The notes beneath the pieces are model-generated. The model was not told the origin of the DNA. It was given only the letters and a program-made list of their open reading frames with translations, and did no database searches. Positions 38,199-46,017 of a stretch of 64,000 nt of DNA are shown here, piece by piece. The DNA is from Mesorhizobium sp. NZP2298. GTDB taxonomy: Bacteria; Pseudomonadota; Alphaproteobacteria; Rhizobiales; Rhizobiaceae. The DNA lies in the NCBI RefSeq assembly GCF_013170825.1, contig NZ_CP033365.1:1488001-1552000 (forward strand), in the 5' to 3' direction. The position numbers and the translations under genes are program-made. Each line of letters opens with the position of its first letter. Within the stretch, counting starts at the first letter, position 1.

Positions 38199-38348
38199 TG
38201 TCATGCCACAAGGACAAGCAAATAATGACGGTGTGAAGAACTGAGTTTCCGCACGGCCAGAGGCTGCCAGCGACAAGCCGGCCTGGGACCTGGGCAAAGT
38301 TAGCGGCTTCCAGCCGAGAGCGCCGGGGAGGGCGAGCAGGACTTCGGG

Positions 38349-38525
38349 TCAGGTCAACTGGAACAGAGCGGCCAGGAGTATTATCGCGGCCAGCGTCAGG
38401 CCGATCCCTTTCATCAAGCCGTGACGTGCATGAGGGCGTGTTTCCGCGGCAGCTTCGGCATCCAGAAATTCGCCCATCGAAATACGGGCGGCCTGTTCCA
38501 ATCTGTTGATGTCGGCAACCGTCAA
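38349..38525 (-). CDS. 58-residue tail-anchored membrane protein, TTG start
   Basis: Reading from TTG at 38523-38525 gives MTVADINRLEQAARISMGEF, then an acidic segment and a single C-terminal helix ILLAALF-type before the stop at 38349. GGGGAGG lies 6-7 bases before the TTG, a very strong ribosome site. A positively charged stretch (RPHARHGLMKG) precedes the helix, as in tail-anchored inner-membrane proteins. It is too short and has no ATG, so ordinary gene calling may miss it. A degenerate EcfG promoter (GGAAC-N16-CATT, 38588-38564) is upstream. Function unknown. Confidence 0.65.
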   Translation of the reverse strand: MTVADINRLEQAARISMGEFLDAEAAAETRPHARHGLMKGIGLTLAAIILLAALFQLT

Positions 38526-38662
38526 AACAATCCTCCCCTACCGTCTGAAGTCCTGCTGCCAACAATGTCCGAAGGCTGGACAGGTTCCGGCGGTGTCTGG
38601 GTAAAAAACCATCCGCTTTTATGGTGAACGGCTGGTTAAGGTCGTTGCTTGCCGCGAGCCGC

Positions 38663-39697
38663 TCACTGCGCCTCGAAATTGCTGTGTGGGACGACGAGGC
38701 GGTATTCGAGGCGGCCATCCGTGATGTCGAGGGTCGCGGTTCCGCTCAGGGATGTCGGCACCACCCGCTCCAGCGCGACGCTGCCGAAGCGCTTCTCCGT
38801 CCCCCGACCGCCATTGACTCCGATGGCTTCGGCCCATGTCAGCGAGAGTGTAACCTCACCGGTCGCGGCGGTGTTGAGATCGGCGGTTACCTCTACAAAT
38901 CCATCCGGCCGGGACAGAGCGCCGTAGCTGACCGAGTTTACGGCGAGCTCATGCATGGCCAGGCCGATATGAAGCGCGGCGTTGGGATTGAGGTAGGGGT
39001 TAGCACCCCGGAAGCGAAGGCTGTGCGGTGTGTTCGTCCCATAGCGGCCAACCTGGCTCGTCACCAGTTCATGAAGCGCCGCACCGCGCCAGTTCGAGGA
39101 CGTAACGAGATCCTGTGAGGAGGCCAGGGACTGCAGCCGGCCGCGAAAGCGCGTCAGGAAGTCGCCGATGCCATCTGAATAGCGGCCGGTCTGGCTCGCG
39201 ATGCTCTGGATGATCGCCAGGAGATTCTTCGAGCGGTGGCTGACCTCGCGCAGCAGCGTTGTCAGTGTCTGTTCGCGCCGCTTCTGCTCGGTCGTCTCGA
39301 CCATGGTGGTGACGACACCCTGCACGTCACCGGCGTCGCCCCGATCGGCATCGACCCAAACCTGAAACCAGCGGACGCCATTCTCGACCGGAACACTGAT
39401 TTCAAGGCGCTCCGGATTGCCGGTCGCAACCACATCGCGCTTGGCGGCGCTGATCCGGTCGGCCTGCGCCGTCGGCAGGATGCCGTTGCCGTCGGAATTG
39501 TCCGAAGCCCAGGGCGCACGCATGTTGCGAGCCCACACGGTCTTCATGTCGCGATCCTGATAGAGGACGGAAATGCCTGCATTGTGCAGTGCGTGGAGAA
39601 GGGCACGGCCAAGCTGCATGCCACTTTCAGCCGGATGCAAGGCGATGACTTCATCGCTCCGTGCGCCTTCCGTTTTATCTGCAGTCCTGGAGCGCAT
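38663..39697 (-). CDS. PAS-HWE histidine kinase
   Basis: A soluble kinase of 344 residues. A divergent PAS domain (about 30-140; VLYQDRDMKTVWARN) is followed by the HWE-type H-box REVSHRSKNLLAIIQSIA with His154 and the N-box GLAMHELAVNSVSYGALS. No membrane helix is seen. An exact EcfG promoter lies directly upstream (39727-39751), so the kinase is itself predicted to be stress-induced. Its likely partner is PhyR, 1 kb away, or the orphan receiver at 42081. It is co-oriented with the DUF1328 gene but has its own promoter. Confidence 0.88.
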   Translation of the reverse strand: MRSRTADKTEGARSDEVIALHPAESGMQLGRALLHALHNAGISVLYQDRDMKTVWARNMRAPWASDNSDGNGILPTAQADRISAAKRDVVATGNPERLEISVPVENGVRWFQVWVDADRGDAGDVQGVVTTMVETTEQKRREQTLTTLLREVSHRSKNLLAIIQSIASQTGRYSDGIGDFLTRFRGRLQSLASSQDLVTSSNWRGAALHELVTSQVGRYGTNTPHSLRFRGANPYLNPNAALHIGLAMHELAVNSVSYGALSRPDGFVEVTADLNTAATGEVTLSLTWAEAIGVNGGRGTEKRFGSVALERVVPTSLSGTATLDITDGRLEYRLVVPHSNFEAQ

Positions 39698-39726
39698 CGG
39701 TCTATCTGTCCACCCAACTCAGGCTG

Positions 39727-39751
39727 AACGGCTCACTGTCGAATGGGTTCC
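39727..39751 (-). promoter_or_regulatory. EcfG promoter of the PAS-HWE kinase
   Basis: On the minus strand GGAAC (39751-39747), 16 bases, CGTT (39730-39727). The kinase start codon is 30 bases beyond. Confidence 0.85.
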
Positions 39752-39790
39752 AAAATGAAATGTCCCGAGAACCTGCCCCTCTAAAGCGGT

Positions 39791-39829
39791 CCGCCGGACG
39801 GTGTCCCTTGGAGGGATACCGCCCGGCGG
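39791..39829 (-). terminator. Long imperfect hairpin downstream of the DUF1328 gene
   Basis: Arms 39791-39808 and 39812-39829 pair over 16 of 18 positions plus one G-U, around TGG. On the minus strand the T-run after it is weak (CGCTTTAG). It lies about 60 bases past the DUF1328 stop and may end or stabilise that RNA. Confidence 0.5.
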
Positions 39830-39888
39830 TGGCTGGAAACCGTTTGAGGGGTGCGGCTTCCAGTGTTCGCTCGGAGAAGCGCTCGCCC

Positions 39889-40053
39889 TCACGCCCGTTT
39901 GAACAGGCCGGCCAGAAGCGAAATGACCAGGAAGGCGAGAAAGATGAAGAACAATATCTGCGCTATACCGGCGGACGTGCCGGCGATGCCGCCGAAACCA
40001 AGCGCGCCGGCAATGATTGCCACGACGAGAAATACAAGCGCCCAGTAAAGCAT
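39889..40053 (-). CDS. DUF1328 small membrane protein
   Basis: 54 residues beginning [20 protein letters not shown] and ending LLAGLFKRA, with two membrane helices around [12 protein letters not shown]. This is the YtjA/DUF1328 family, often stress-induced in Proteobacteria. GGAGATG lies just before the ATG at 40051-40053 on the minus strand. An exact EcfG promoter (40084-40108) precedes it, which fits the family's stress association. Its molecular role is unknown. Confidence 0.9.
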   Translation of the reverse strand: MLYWALVFLVVAIIAGALGFGGIAGTSAGIAQILFFIFLAFLVISLLAGLFKRA

Positions 40054-40083
40054 GGTTCATCTCCTTCCGAATGGTGCAGGGAA

Positions 40084-40108
40084 AACGTGGGTGGATGCGG
40101 TTTGTTCC
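40084..40108 (-). promoter_or_regulatory. EcfG promoter of the DUF1328 gene
   Basis: On the minus strand GGAAC (40108-40104), 16 bases, CGTT (40087-40084). The DUF1328 start is 31 bases beyond. Confidence 0.85.
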
Positions 40109-40190
40109 ACCATTTGCCGAAAAAGACGATGCTTGCAAACCGTTAGAGGCGGAACCGATAGCGAAATTCAGGAATGACGGTCTCGGCTGC

Positions 40191-40225
40191 CAAAAGGCCG
40201 CCCGACGCATCGCGTCGGACGGCCT
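40191..40225 (-). terminator. Terminator of phyR
   Basis: AGGCCG (40195-40200) with CGGCCT (40220-40225) and CCGACGC (40202-40208) with GCGTCGG (40212-40218) make a 13-pair stem with one mismatch; TTTTG follows on the minus strand. It lies 37 bases past the phyR stop. Confidence 0.85.
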
Positions 40226-40261
40226 CTGATTCTGGAATATTCGTGCTGGAAAACAGCGAAC

Positions 40262-41056
40262 CTATGCGGCGGCCTTTGCCTGGCGGTCGAAGAACAGCGC
40301 CTGGCTGATCAGTGCCTTGACCATATCGGGATTGAACGGCTTGGTCACCAGGAAGGCCGGTTCGGGGCGCTCGCCGGTCAAGAGCCGCTCGGGGAAGGCG
40401 GTGATGAAGATAACCGGCACCGAGGTTGACGACAGGATCTCGTTGACCGCCTCGATGCCCGAACTGCCGTCGGCGAGCTGGATGTCGGCCAGCACCATCT
40501 TCGGCCGCGTCTTGCCGAACATCGTCACCGCCTCGGCATGCGTGCGCGCCGTTCCAACGACACGATGACCGAGGCTCTCGACCATCTCCTCTATGTCCAT
40601 GGCAATCAGCGGTTCGTCCTCGATGATGAGCACGTCGGTCGCCACCTGGCGGGAAATCTCATTGCTTGCCTGGGCAAGCAGTTCGGAGAATTGCTGGTCG
40701 CCGACATCGAGAATCTCGGCCGCCTCGTCCTCGCTGAAGCCTTCGACGGCAACCAGCAGGAAAGCCTGGCGGGGCAGCGGCGCGATCGCATTGAGATTGG
40801 CGGCGGCGCGCTGCTCCCACGCCGATTGCGCCTGTTCCTGCGGCACGCGGATGGCGACGGAAGTGAACAGCTTGGCGAAAACCTTGTACAGAGCGATGCG
40901 GTCGCTCGATGCCTCGGGGAAGATGTCGATGTCGGCGATGATGGCCTCAAGCATCGCAGCGACCAGCGCGTCGCCGCTCTCTTGCGATCCCGAGACAGCG
41001 CGCGAGAAGCGGCGCAGGAACGGCAGATGCGGTGCGATGGTGGCGGATAAACTCAT
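40262..41056 (-). CDS. phyR: General stress response anti-anti-sigma regulator PhyR
   Basis: PhyR controls the alphaproteobacterial general stress response by partner switching: when phosphorylated, its sigma-like domain binds NepR and frees EcfG. Residues 1-130 are the EcfG-like sigma domain (LPRQAFLLVAVEGFSEDEAAEIL resembles sigma region 4) and 140-264 the receiver, with acidic pocket IEDEP and phospho-acceptor Asp191 in MVLADIQLAD and the conserved Lys in VTKPFNP. It is divergent from nepR-ecfG, and two EcfG promoters lie back to back between them, giving positive feedback. Confidence 0.97.
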   Translation of the reverse strand: MSLSATIAPHLPFLRRFSRAVSGSQESGDALVAAMLEAIIADIDIFPEASSDRIALYKVFAKLFTSVAIRVPQEQAQSAWEQRAAANLNAIAPLPRQAFLLVAVEGFSEDEAAEILDVGDQQFSELLAQASNEISRQVATDVLIIEDEPLIAMDIEEMVESLGHRVVGTARTHAEAVTMFGKTRPKMVLADIQLADGSSGIEAVNEILSSTSVPVIFITAFPERLLTGERPEPAFLVTKPFNPDMVKALISQALFFDRQAKAAA

Positions 41057-41130
41057 GGTAAAACGTCTCCCTCAGAATGACGTGATTGCCTGGATTTGCA
41101 GGTCAAGCTGATTGCAAGCCCCGCTAATAC

Positions 41131-41155
41131 AACGCGGGTTTTGTGAAAAAGTTCC
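41131..41155 (-). promoter_or_regulatory. EcfG promoter of phyR
   Basis: On the minus strand GGAAC (41155-41151), 16 bases, CGTT (41134-41131). It is 9 bases away from the divergent nepR promoter. The phyR start is 75 bases beyond. Confidence 0.9.
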
Positions 41156-41164
41156 GGCCGATAT

Positions 41165-41189
41165 GGAACGAATAGGCGGGAACGGCGTT
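41165..41189 (+). promoter_or_regulatory. EcfG promoter of nepR-ecfG
   Basis: GGAAC (41165-41169), 16 bases, CGTT (41186-41189). The nepR start is 91 bases downstream. Confidence 0.9.
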
Positions 41190-41279
41190 TGGTGTCGGGA
41201 TGGGCAACCAGACGAGGGTGCCGCTCGCCTTGTATTGAGTTGAGTATGAGCGGCCTAACGCTGGGAATATAAGGGCGAA

Positions 41280-41483
41280 ATGAAGGATATGACGAAAGAT
41301 ATTGTGGCTGGCGCCGAGGACAGGCGCCGGAACGGTGTCGGCGACCCTCTGGGGCCGAACTCCGAGATCGGACGCAAACTCAAGCAATATTATGACGAGC
41401 TGGTCTCGGATGATGTGCCGGATCGCTTTGCCCAGTTGCTTAGCCAGCTGGAACAGACCGAACCCGCACAGAAGAAGGACTGA
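41280..41483 (+). CDS. nepR: Anti-sigma factor NepR
   Basis: A 67-residue anti-sigma factor that holds EcfG inactive until PhyR~P binds it. The conserved helix region IGRKLKQYYDELVSDDVPDRFAQLLSQLE fits the NepR signature. AAGGGCGAA before ATG 41280 supports the start. The stop is 3 bases before ecfG, so the two are coupled; it faces phyR across paired EcfG promoters. Confidence 0.95.
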   Translation: MKDMTKDIVAGAEDRRRNGVGDPLGPNSEIGRKLKQYYDELVSDDVPDRFAQLLSQLEQTEPAQKKD

Positions 41484-41486
41484 GGC

Positions 41487-42038
41487 ATGGCCGCGGTCTC
41501 CCAAGGCTTCAAGACCGATCTGCTTGGGGCAATCCCGAGCTTGCGGGCCTTTGCCGTGTCGCTGACTCAGAATGCCGACAAGGCTGACGACCTTGTCCAG
41601 GAAACGCTGGTCAAGGCCTGGGACAAGCATGAGAGCTTCCAGCCCGGCACGAATCTCAAGGCATGGCTTTTCACGATCCTGCGCAATGAATTCTACTCGC
41701 AGATGCGCAAACGCGGCCGCGAGGTTCAGGACAGCGACGGCATCATGACAGCCAGGCTCGCGGTGCATCCCGCCCAGCACGGCCAACTCGACCTCAAGGA
41801 TTTTCGTGGCGCTCTCGAGCAATTGCCGGAAGACCAGCGCGAGGCCATCATCCTCATCGGTGCATCGGGCTTCTCCTATGAGGAGGCCGCCGAAATCTGC
41901 GGTTGCGCGGTCGGAACGATCAAGAGCCGCGTCAGCAGGGCCCGCACGCGCCTGCAGGAAATCCTGAAGATTTCCGGCGAGGACGAATATGGTCCCGATG
42001 CGATCTCGGCTCAGGTCACGGGGACCGCGGCGCATTGA
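41487..42038 (+). CDS. ecfG: General stress sigma factor EcfG
   Basis: An extracytoplasmic-function sigma factor of the ECF15 (EcfG) group, 183 residues. Region 2 reads NADKADDLVQETLVKAWDKHESFQPGTNLKAWLFTILRN and region 4 LPEDQREAIILIGASGFSYEEAAEICGCAVGTIKSRVSRARTRL. It recognises GGAAC-N16/17-CGTT promoters, several of which are in this window, including its own. Activity is controlled by the adjacent NepR and PhyR. Confidence 0.97.
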   Translation: MAAVSQGFKTDLLGAIPSLRAFAVSLTQNADKADDLVQETLVKAWDKHESFQPGTNLKAWLFTILRNEFYSQMRKRGREVQDSDGIMTARLAVHPAQHGQLDLKDFRGALEQLPEDQREAIILIGASGFSYEEAAEICGCAVGTIKSRVSRARTRLQEILKISGEDEYGPDAISAQVTGTAAH

Positions 42039-42080
42039 CGTAAGGTTCCGCGAGCGGATTCGAACGCAGCTGTATCGATC

Positions 42081-42461
42081 TCACCCCGCAGAGCCGCGTC
42101 CGTAGGCCCGCGCCACCGCTTCGACGAGATCCTCGCCTGAATAGGGTTTGGTGACCAGCCTCACCCCCGGGAAGGACGCCTTGATCTCGTCCGCATCCGA
42201 ATAACCGGAGGCAAACACGAAAGGGACGCCTGTTTCCCGCAAGCCGGCGGCGAATTCGAGCGTCGACGTGCCGCCCAGCATCAGATCGACAATGGCCGCG
42301 TCAAACTGCATCGCGACCTTTCCGCCGTCGACCTCGGCCAGGTCTCGGGCTATCACCACCTCCCGCGCACCGTGGTCGCGGCAAAGCTGCTCGACATCCA
42401 TGGCGATGAGGAATTCGTCCTCCAGGACAAGAATCCGCAATCCGTCAAGCAATGTGGGCAT
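42081..42461 (-). CDS. Single-domain response regulator
   Basis: A stand-alone receiver of about 126 residues: acidic pocket LEDEFL, phospho-acceptor Asp59 in AAIVDLMLGG and the conserved Lys in LVTKPYSGE. It has no output domain. Stand-alone receivers of this sort act in PhyR circuits as phosphate sinks or relays. The start is uncertain: ATG 42461 (MPTLLDGLRI) begins the domain cleanly with AAGGAG 12 bases upstream; ATG 42533 and TTG 42542 would add a low-complexity extension that overlaps the EcfG promoter of the next gene. Confidence 0.85.
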   Translation of the reverse strand: MPTLLDGLRILVLEDEFLIAMDVEQLCRDHGAREVVIARDLAEVDGGKVAMQFDAAIVDLMLGGTSTLEFAAGLRETGVPFVFASGYSDADEIKASFPGVRLVTKPYSGEDLVEAVARAYGRGSAG

Positions 42462-42545
42462 CACAGGTGAAGGCTCCTTGAAACGCCGGGAGTCATGATC
42501 GCAATTGGGTGTGTTGTCATTTAAAAAAGACATGCCTTTCAACCC

Positions 42546-42570
42546 GGAACTCCGGTTCCGGCAAAACGTT
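42546..42570 (+). promoter_or_regulatory. EcfG promoter of the Crp/Fnr gene
   Basis: GGAAC (42546-42550), 16 bases, CGTT (42567-42570). The regulator start is 44 bases downstream. Confidence 0.85.
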
Positions 42571-42613
42571 TAAGGATACCTGCTGACCGGCAGGCTTTCG
42601 AAGAGGGGTCGAA

Positions 42614-43375
42614 ATGCCAGGGCAGAACGGGCGTGCTTCATCGAGCCGACAATATCCTTGCGAGAAATGTCCTCTACGGCCATTGCCGGTTTTCCGCGAG
42701 TTCGAAAATCAGGAACTGGCCTTCATCAGCAAGTTCAAGAAGGGCGAACTCGCGGTCGACAAGGGCGCCACGGTGCTCGTGGAGGGGAGCCATAGCGCCC
42801 ATCTCTACACCGTACTGTCCGGCTGGGCGTTCCGCTACAAGCTATTGCCGGACGGCAGACGACAGATCCTCAACTATCTCATGCCCGGCGATCTCATCGG
42901 CCTGCAAGGCAGCGTCATGGGCGAGATGCAGCATTCCGTCGAGGCCTTGTCGCCGATGCTGCTTTGCGTTTTTGAACGCGACAATCTGCACGAACTCTAC
43001 CGCAACCATCCGGGCCTCGGCTACGACATCACCTGGATCGCGTCGCGCGAAGAACGCATGCTGGACGAGAACCTGCTCAGCGTCGGCCGCCGCAGCGCGA
43101 TCGAGCGCGCCGCTTATCTGATTGCCTTCATAGCCAGCCGCGCCAAGGTCGTCGGGCTGAACGGCAAGCAATCCATCCAGATTCCGATCACGCAGCAGCA
43201 CATCGCCGATACGCTTGGCCTGTCGCTGGTTCACACCAACAAGACGATCCGCAAACTGATGGACCGCAAGCTGATCTTTTGGCGGGATGGCGGTTGCGAG
43301 GTGGTCGACACTGAAGGGCTCAAGCAACTCGCCGGCTGGGAAGGGTTGGGCGAGGGGCGTCGCCCACTGATCTGA
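42614..43375 (+). CDS. Crp/Fnr-family transcriptional regulator
   Basis: 253 residues: an N-terminal cyclic-nucleotide-binding fold (about 40-150; LYTVLSGWAFRYKLLPDGRRQILNYLMPGDLIGLQ) and a C-terminal winged helix (IPITQQHIADTLGLSLVHTNKTIRKL). The N terminus has CEKCPLRP, a CxxC reminiscent of Fnr-type cluster ligands, but the rest of an Fnr cluster set is not evident. Under an exact EcfG promoter, it is likely a second-tier regulator in the stress cascade. Effector unknown. Confidence 0.88.
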   Translation: MPGQNGRASSSRQYPCEKCPLRPLPVFREFENQELAFISKFKKGELAVDKGATVLVEGSHSAHLYTVLSGWAFRYKLLPDGRRQILNYLMPGDLIGLQGSVMGEMQHSVEALSPMLLCVFERDNLHELYRNHPGLGYDITWIASREERMLDENLLSVGRRSAIERAAYLIAFIASRAKVVGLNGKQSIQIPITQQHIADTLGLSLVHTNKTIRKLMDRKLIFWRDGGCEVVDTEGLKQLAGWEGLGEGRRPLI

Positions 43376-43448
43376 CGACGCGCGCCTCTCGTCATGGTTT
43401 GGTGACTGGTGCGTACGCGCGCGTTTTCGGCTAGTTTAGCCCGATGCC

Positions 43449-43473
43449 GGAACCTTGAGACGCAAGGCGCGTT
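43449..43473 (+). promoter_or_regulatory. EcfG promoter of the DUF883 gene
   Basis: GGAAC (43449-43453), 16 bases, CGTT (43470-43473). The start codon is 31 bases downstream. Confidence 0.85.
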
Positions 43474-43503
43474 TGAAATCGAGCAATCACAAGGAGTTAA
43501 GCA

Positions 43504-43830
43504 ATGGCAACCGCCGCAGGAAAGACCGCCAACGAAGCGCGGACGAATTCGGACCTCGAAGCCGACATCAAGCAGCTGAAGGCTGATATCGACAAGCTTA
43601 CCAAGCAGTTGGCCAAGACCGGCGAACACGGCTATGGCACGGCGCGCCGTGCAGCTGCCGAGGGCGTCGAGCAGTTGCGTGCCCAAGGGGAAGCGGCCTT
43701 CGACAGCCTGCGCGGCAATGCCAGGGATATCGAAGCACAGATGGTGGCGAGCGTGCGCGAAAAGCCGGTGACGTCGCTGGCGATCGCAGCGGGCGTCGGC
43801 TTCCTCTTCGCGCTGCTCGCGCGTCGCTAG
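43504..43830 (+). CDS. DUF883 (ElaB/YqjD-type) tail-anchored protein
   Basis: 108 residues: a long amphipathic coiled coil (ADIKQLKADIDKLTKQLAKTG) and a single C-terminal helix preceded by VREKPVTSLAIAAGVGFLFALLARR. ElaB/YqjD-type proteins are stress-induced in enterobacteria, sit in the inner membrane and bind ribosomes. An AAGGAG site precedes ATG 43504. The EcfG promoter at 43449 predicts stress induction. The next gene starts 12 bases after its stop, like the yqjD-yqjE pair. Confidence 0.9.
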   Translation: MATAAGKTANEARTNSDLEADIKQLKADIDKLTKQLAKTGEHGYGTARRAAAEGVEQLRAQGEAAFDSLRGNARDIEAQMVASVREKPVTSLAIAAGVGFLFALLARR

Positions 43831-43841
43831 ATCCGCCCCAG

Positions 43842-44300
43842 ATGGGACTGCTGGCATCCCTGCTTTCGGGTTTCGCCTCGGGTGAGACCGTGGCCGCCAT
43901 ACGCCGCGCGCGCACGGCGGCCATCATCTATGCGCTTGCCGCGTTGGCAGCTTTGTGCGGTCTCGGCTTTCTGGTTGGGGCAGCCTATATCTGGGCCGCG
44001 GCCCGCTATGGATCGTTCGCGGCGGCGCTTGGCTTCGGTATCGGCTTCCTGGTGGTCGCCGGCCTCGTTCTTCTCGTCCATCGCTTGATGTCTGGCGCCC
44101 GTGCTCGCCGCGAGGCTCGGCGGCGCAACGCCGATATGAAGGCGATCGGCATCACGGCCGCACTTGCCGTGCTGCCGGCCTTGCTCAAGGGAAAGGGCGG
44201 CCTCGGCATTATTCTGGGTCCGGCCGTGGCACTCGCCGCCTATGCCATATACCGCGAGAATACGAAGCCCGACGATCCGGATGCAGGGCACGGGACATGA
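43842..44300 (+). CDS. Holin-superfamily-like membrane protein (YqjE-type)
   Basis: 152 residues with two clear N-terminal helices (about 22-48 and 55-82) and a hydrophobic C-terminal segment (GITAALAVLPALLKGKGGLGIILGPAVALAAYAIY). The arrangement directly after a DUF883 gene resembles yqjD-yqjE. Arg-rich linker RARREARRRNADMK separates the helix pairs. It shares the EcfG promoter of the upstream gene. Function unknown, probably envelope stress. Confidence 0.75.
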   Translation: MGLLASLLSGFASGETVAAIRRARTAAIIYALAALAALCGLGFLVGAAYIWAAARYGSFAAALGFGIGFLVVAGLVLLVHRLMSGARARREARRRNADMKAIGITAALAVLPALLKGKGGLGIILGPAVALAAYAIYRENTKPDDPDAGHGT

Positions 44301-44330
44301 CGCCGCCGCTCCTGCCCTGGATCAGATCCG

Positions 44331-45863
44331 TCACTTGGACAGATCTTCCAGCGGCATCGATATTTCGGCGAAGACGCCCTCGGGCCGGAATTCATGGGTG
44401 ACTTCGCTTGAAATGACCTTGGCCAGGCTGCGGCGGATGAGAATCGAGCCGAAGCCATGGCGCTGCGGCGGGGCGACTTCAGGGCCGCCGCTTTCGCGCC
44501 AGGTCAGCACCAGGCGCCGGTCGCCCTTCCTGCCTTGTGTCTTCCAGTCGAGATCAACCTTGCCCGATGCAACCGACAGGGATCCATATTGCAGCGCATT
44601 GCTGGCCAGTTCGTGCAGGATGAGCCCGAGGCCGACGGCCTGATCGGGTGACAGCAAAAGGTCGGCGCCGGAGATGGTGATACGCGGCTGGTCGTCGGTG
44701 TCAAAGGGCCTGATCTCGATCTGGACGAGTTCGCGGATGCCGATGCCGCGCCACTCGCGGTCGGACAAGAGATTGTGGGCGATGCCCAATGCCTGAAGCC
44801 GGGCGCTGAACGCCTCGAGGAATTCACTCGGCTGGCGGGCATGGCGAACGGTCTGCGTCGCCAGCGCCTGGACGGTCGCCAGCGTGTTCTTGACGCGGTG
44901 GTTGAGTTCGCGCAGCAGGAGCCGCTGCCGCTCTTCGCCGAGCTTGCGTTCGGAAATGTCGTAGTTGACGCCGAAGATCAGCGTCGGCTTGCCGTCGCCG
45001 TCGCGCTCGATGACGCTGCCGCGCGTGGCCACCCAGCGCGGCGGATGAAAGTCTTTCACCCGGTATTCGCCGAAATAATCGTCGCTGCCGGTCAAGGCGT
45101 CTCGAAAGCGGGTTTCGGTCTGATAGACGTCGCGCGGATCGATGGCGGTCAGGATGTCACGTGCCCGCAGCCGGGTCGAACGCGGCAGGTTGAACAATTC
45201 CGACAATCGGACATCGCATTCGATGATGTCCGTGCGGACATCCCATGCCCAGCTGGCCAGCGATGCAGCGTCGAGCGCGATGGCACGCCGCTTCTCCTCG
45301 CGCGCAAGTGCTGCCTCGGCGATGGCGCCGCTGCGGGTCGCATCCTTCAAGGTAAACAGGCTGGCGGCAAGGCCTGCCAGCGTCTTCAACTGGTCGAGCT
45401 TGGCCTGTGACGGAAAGGCATGTGGCTTGCGGTCGAGCACACACAGCGTGCCGATCCTGGCGCCTGCCACGAGCATCGGCGCGCCGGCGTAGAAACGCAA
45501 ATGGTGCCTGCCGGTGACCAGCGGATTGGCCTTGAAGCGCGGATCTGTCGCCGCGTCGGTCACCACCATGGGATCGTCGCCGGCGGCGATGGCGTGGGCA
45601 CAGAAGGAGATGTCGGTCGAGGTTTCGGTCTCGTCGAGACCAAAGCAGGACTTGAACCATTGCCGATCGACATCGACGAGCGTCACCAGGGCGACAGGCA
45701 CCTGCATCACGGATGCGGCAAGGCCGGTGATGCGGTCGAAATCCGGGTCGGCCGCCGTATCCAGCATCTCCAGCCCGTGCAGCACGGCCAGCCGGTCTTC
45801 GTCCTCTATCGAGCGCGCGACCTCGGCCGGCAGGCTCGACCCTATTTCCGCCTTGCTATTCAC
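44331..45863 (-). CDS. GAF-PAS-HWE histidine kinase
   Basis: A soluble kinase of 510 residues. An N-terminal GAF domain (about 25-165; DRQWFKSCFGLDETET, FYAGAPMLVAGARIGTLCVLD) is followed by a PAS domain (about 190-310) and an HWE kinase with H-box LRELNHRVKNTLATVQALA (His322) and N-box GLILHELASNALQYGSLS. The start is GTG 45863 (MNSKAEIGSS); the frame upstream is non-coding. GAF-PAS-HWE proteins include light or redox sensors, but no chromophore Cys is evident. It is likely another PhyR input. No EcfG site faces this gene. Confidence 0.88.
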   Translation of the reverse strand: MNSKAEIGSSLPAEVARSIEDEDRLAVLHGLEMLDTAADPDFDRITGLAASVMQVPVALVTLVDVDRQWFKSCFGLDETETSTDISFCAHAIAAGDDPMVVTDAATDPRFKANPLVTGRHHLRFYAGAPMLVAGARIGTLCVLDRKPHAFPSQAKLDQLKTLAGLAASLFTLKDATRSGAIAEAALAREEKRRAIALDAASLASWAWDVRTDIIECDVRLSELFNLPRSTRLRARDILTAIDPRDVYQTETRFRDALTGSDDYFGEYRVKDFHPPRWVATRGSVIERDGDGKPTLIFGVNYDISERKLGEERQRLLLRELNHRVKNTLATVQALATQTVRHARQPSEFLEAFSARLQALGIAHNLLSDREWRGIGIRELVQIEIRPFDTDDQPRITISGADLLLSPDQAVGLGLILHELASNALQYGSLSVASGKVDLDWKTQGRKGDRRLVLTWRESGGPEVAPPQRHGFGSILIRRSLAKVISSEVTHEFRPEGVFAEISMPLEDLSK

Positions 45864-45935
45864 CCCAATCCCCAATGCCCATGCCGGTATTCGCCGACTT
45901 GCCAACCAACCGGCCCGCCACGGGCTCGCTTTCCC

Positions 45936-45960
45936 GGAACCATCCTAGCAGGGAACCGTT
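45936..45960 (+). promoter_or_regulatory. EcfG promoter of the 57-residue membrane protein
   Basis: GGAAC (45936-45940), 16 bases, CGTT (45957-45960). The start codon at 46018 is 58 bases downstream. Confidence 0.85.
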
Positions 45961-46017
45961 ACCCGACCATGTTTTGCCGAGTGCGCCAACAAGCGCAGAA
46001 CGTAACAAGGATCGGCC

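Noticed and set aside
44331..45863. EcfG promoter for the GAF-PAS-HWE kinase
   Set aside because: The GGAAC-N16-CGTT near 45936 points away from this gene, toward the 57-codon gene; no site faces the kinase.
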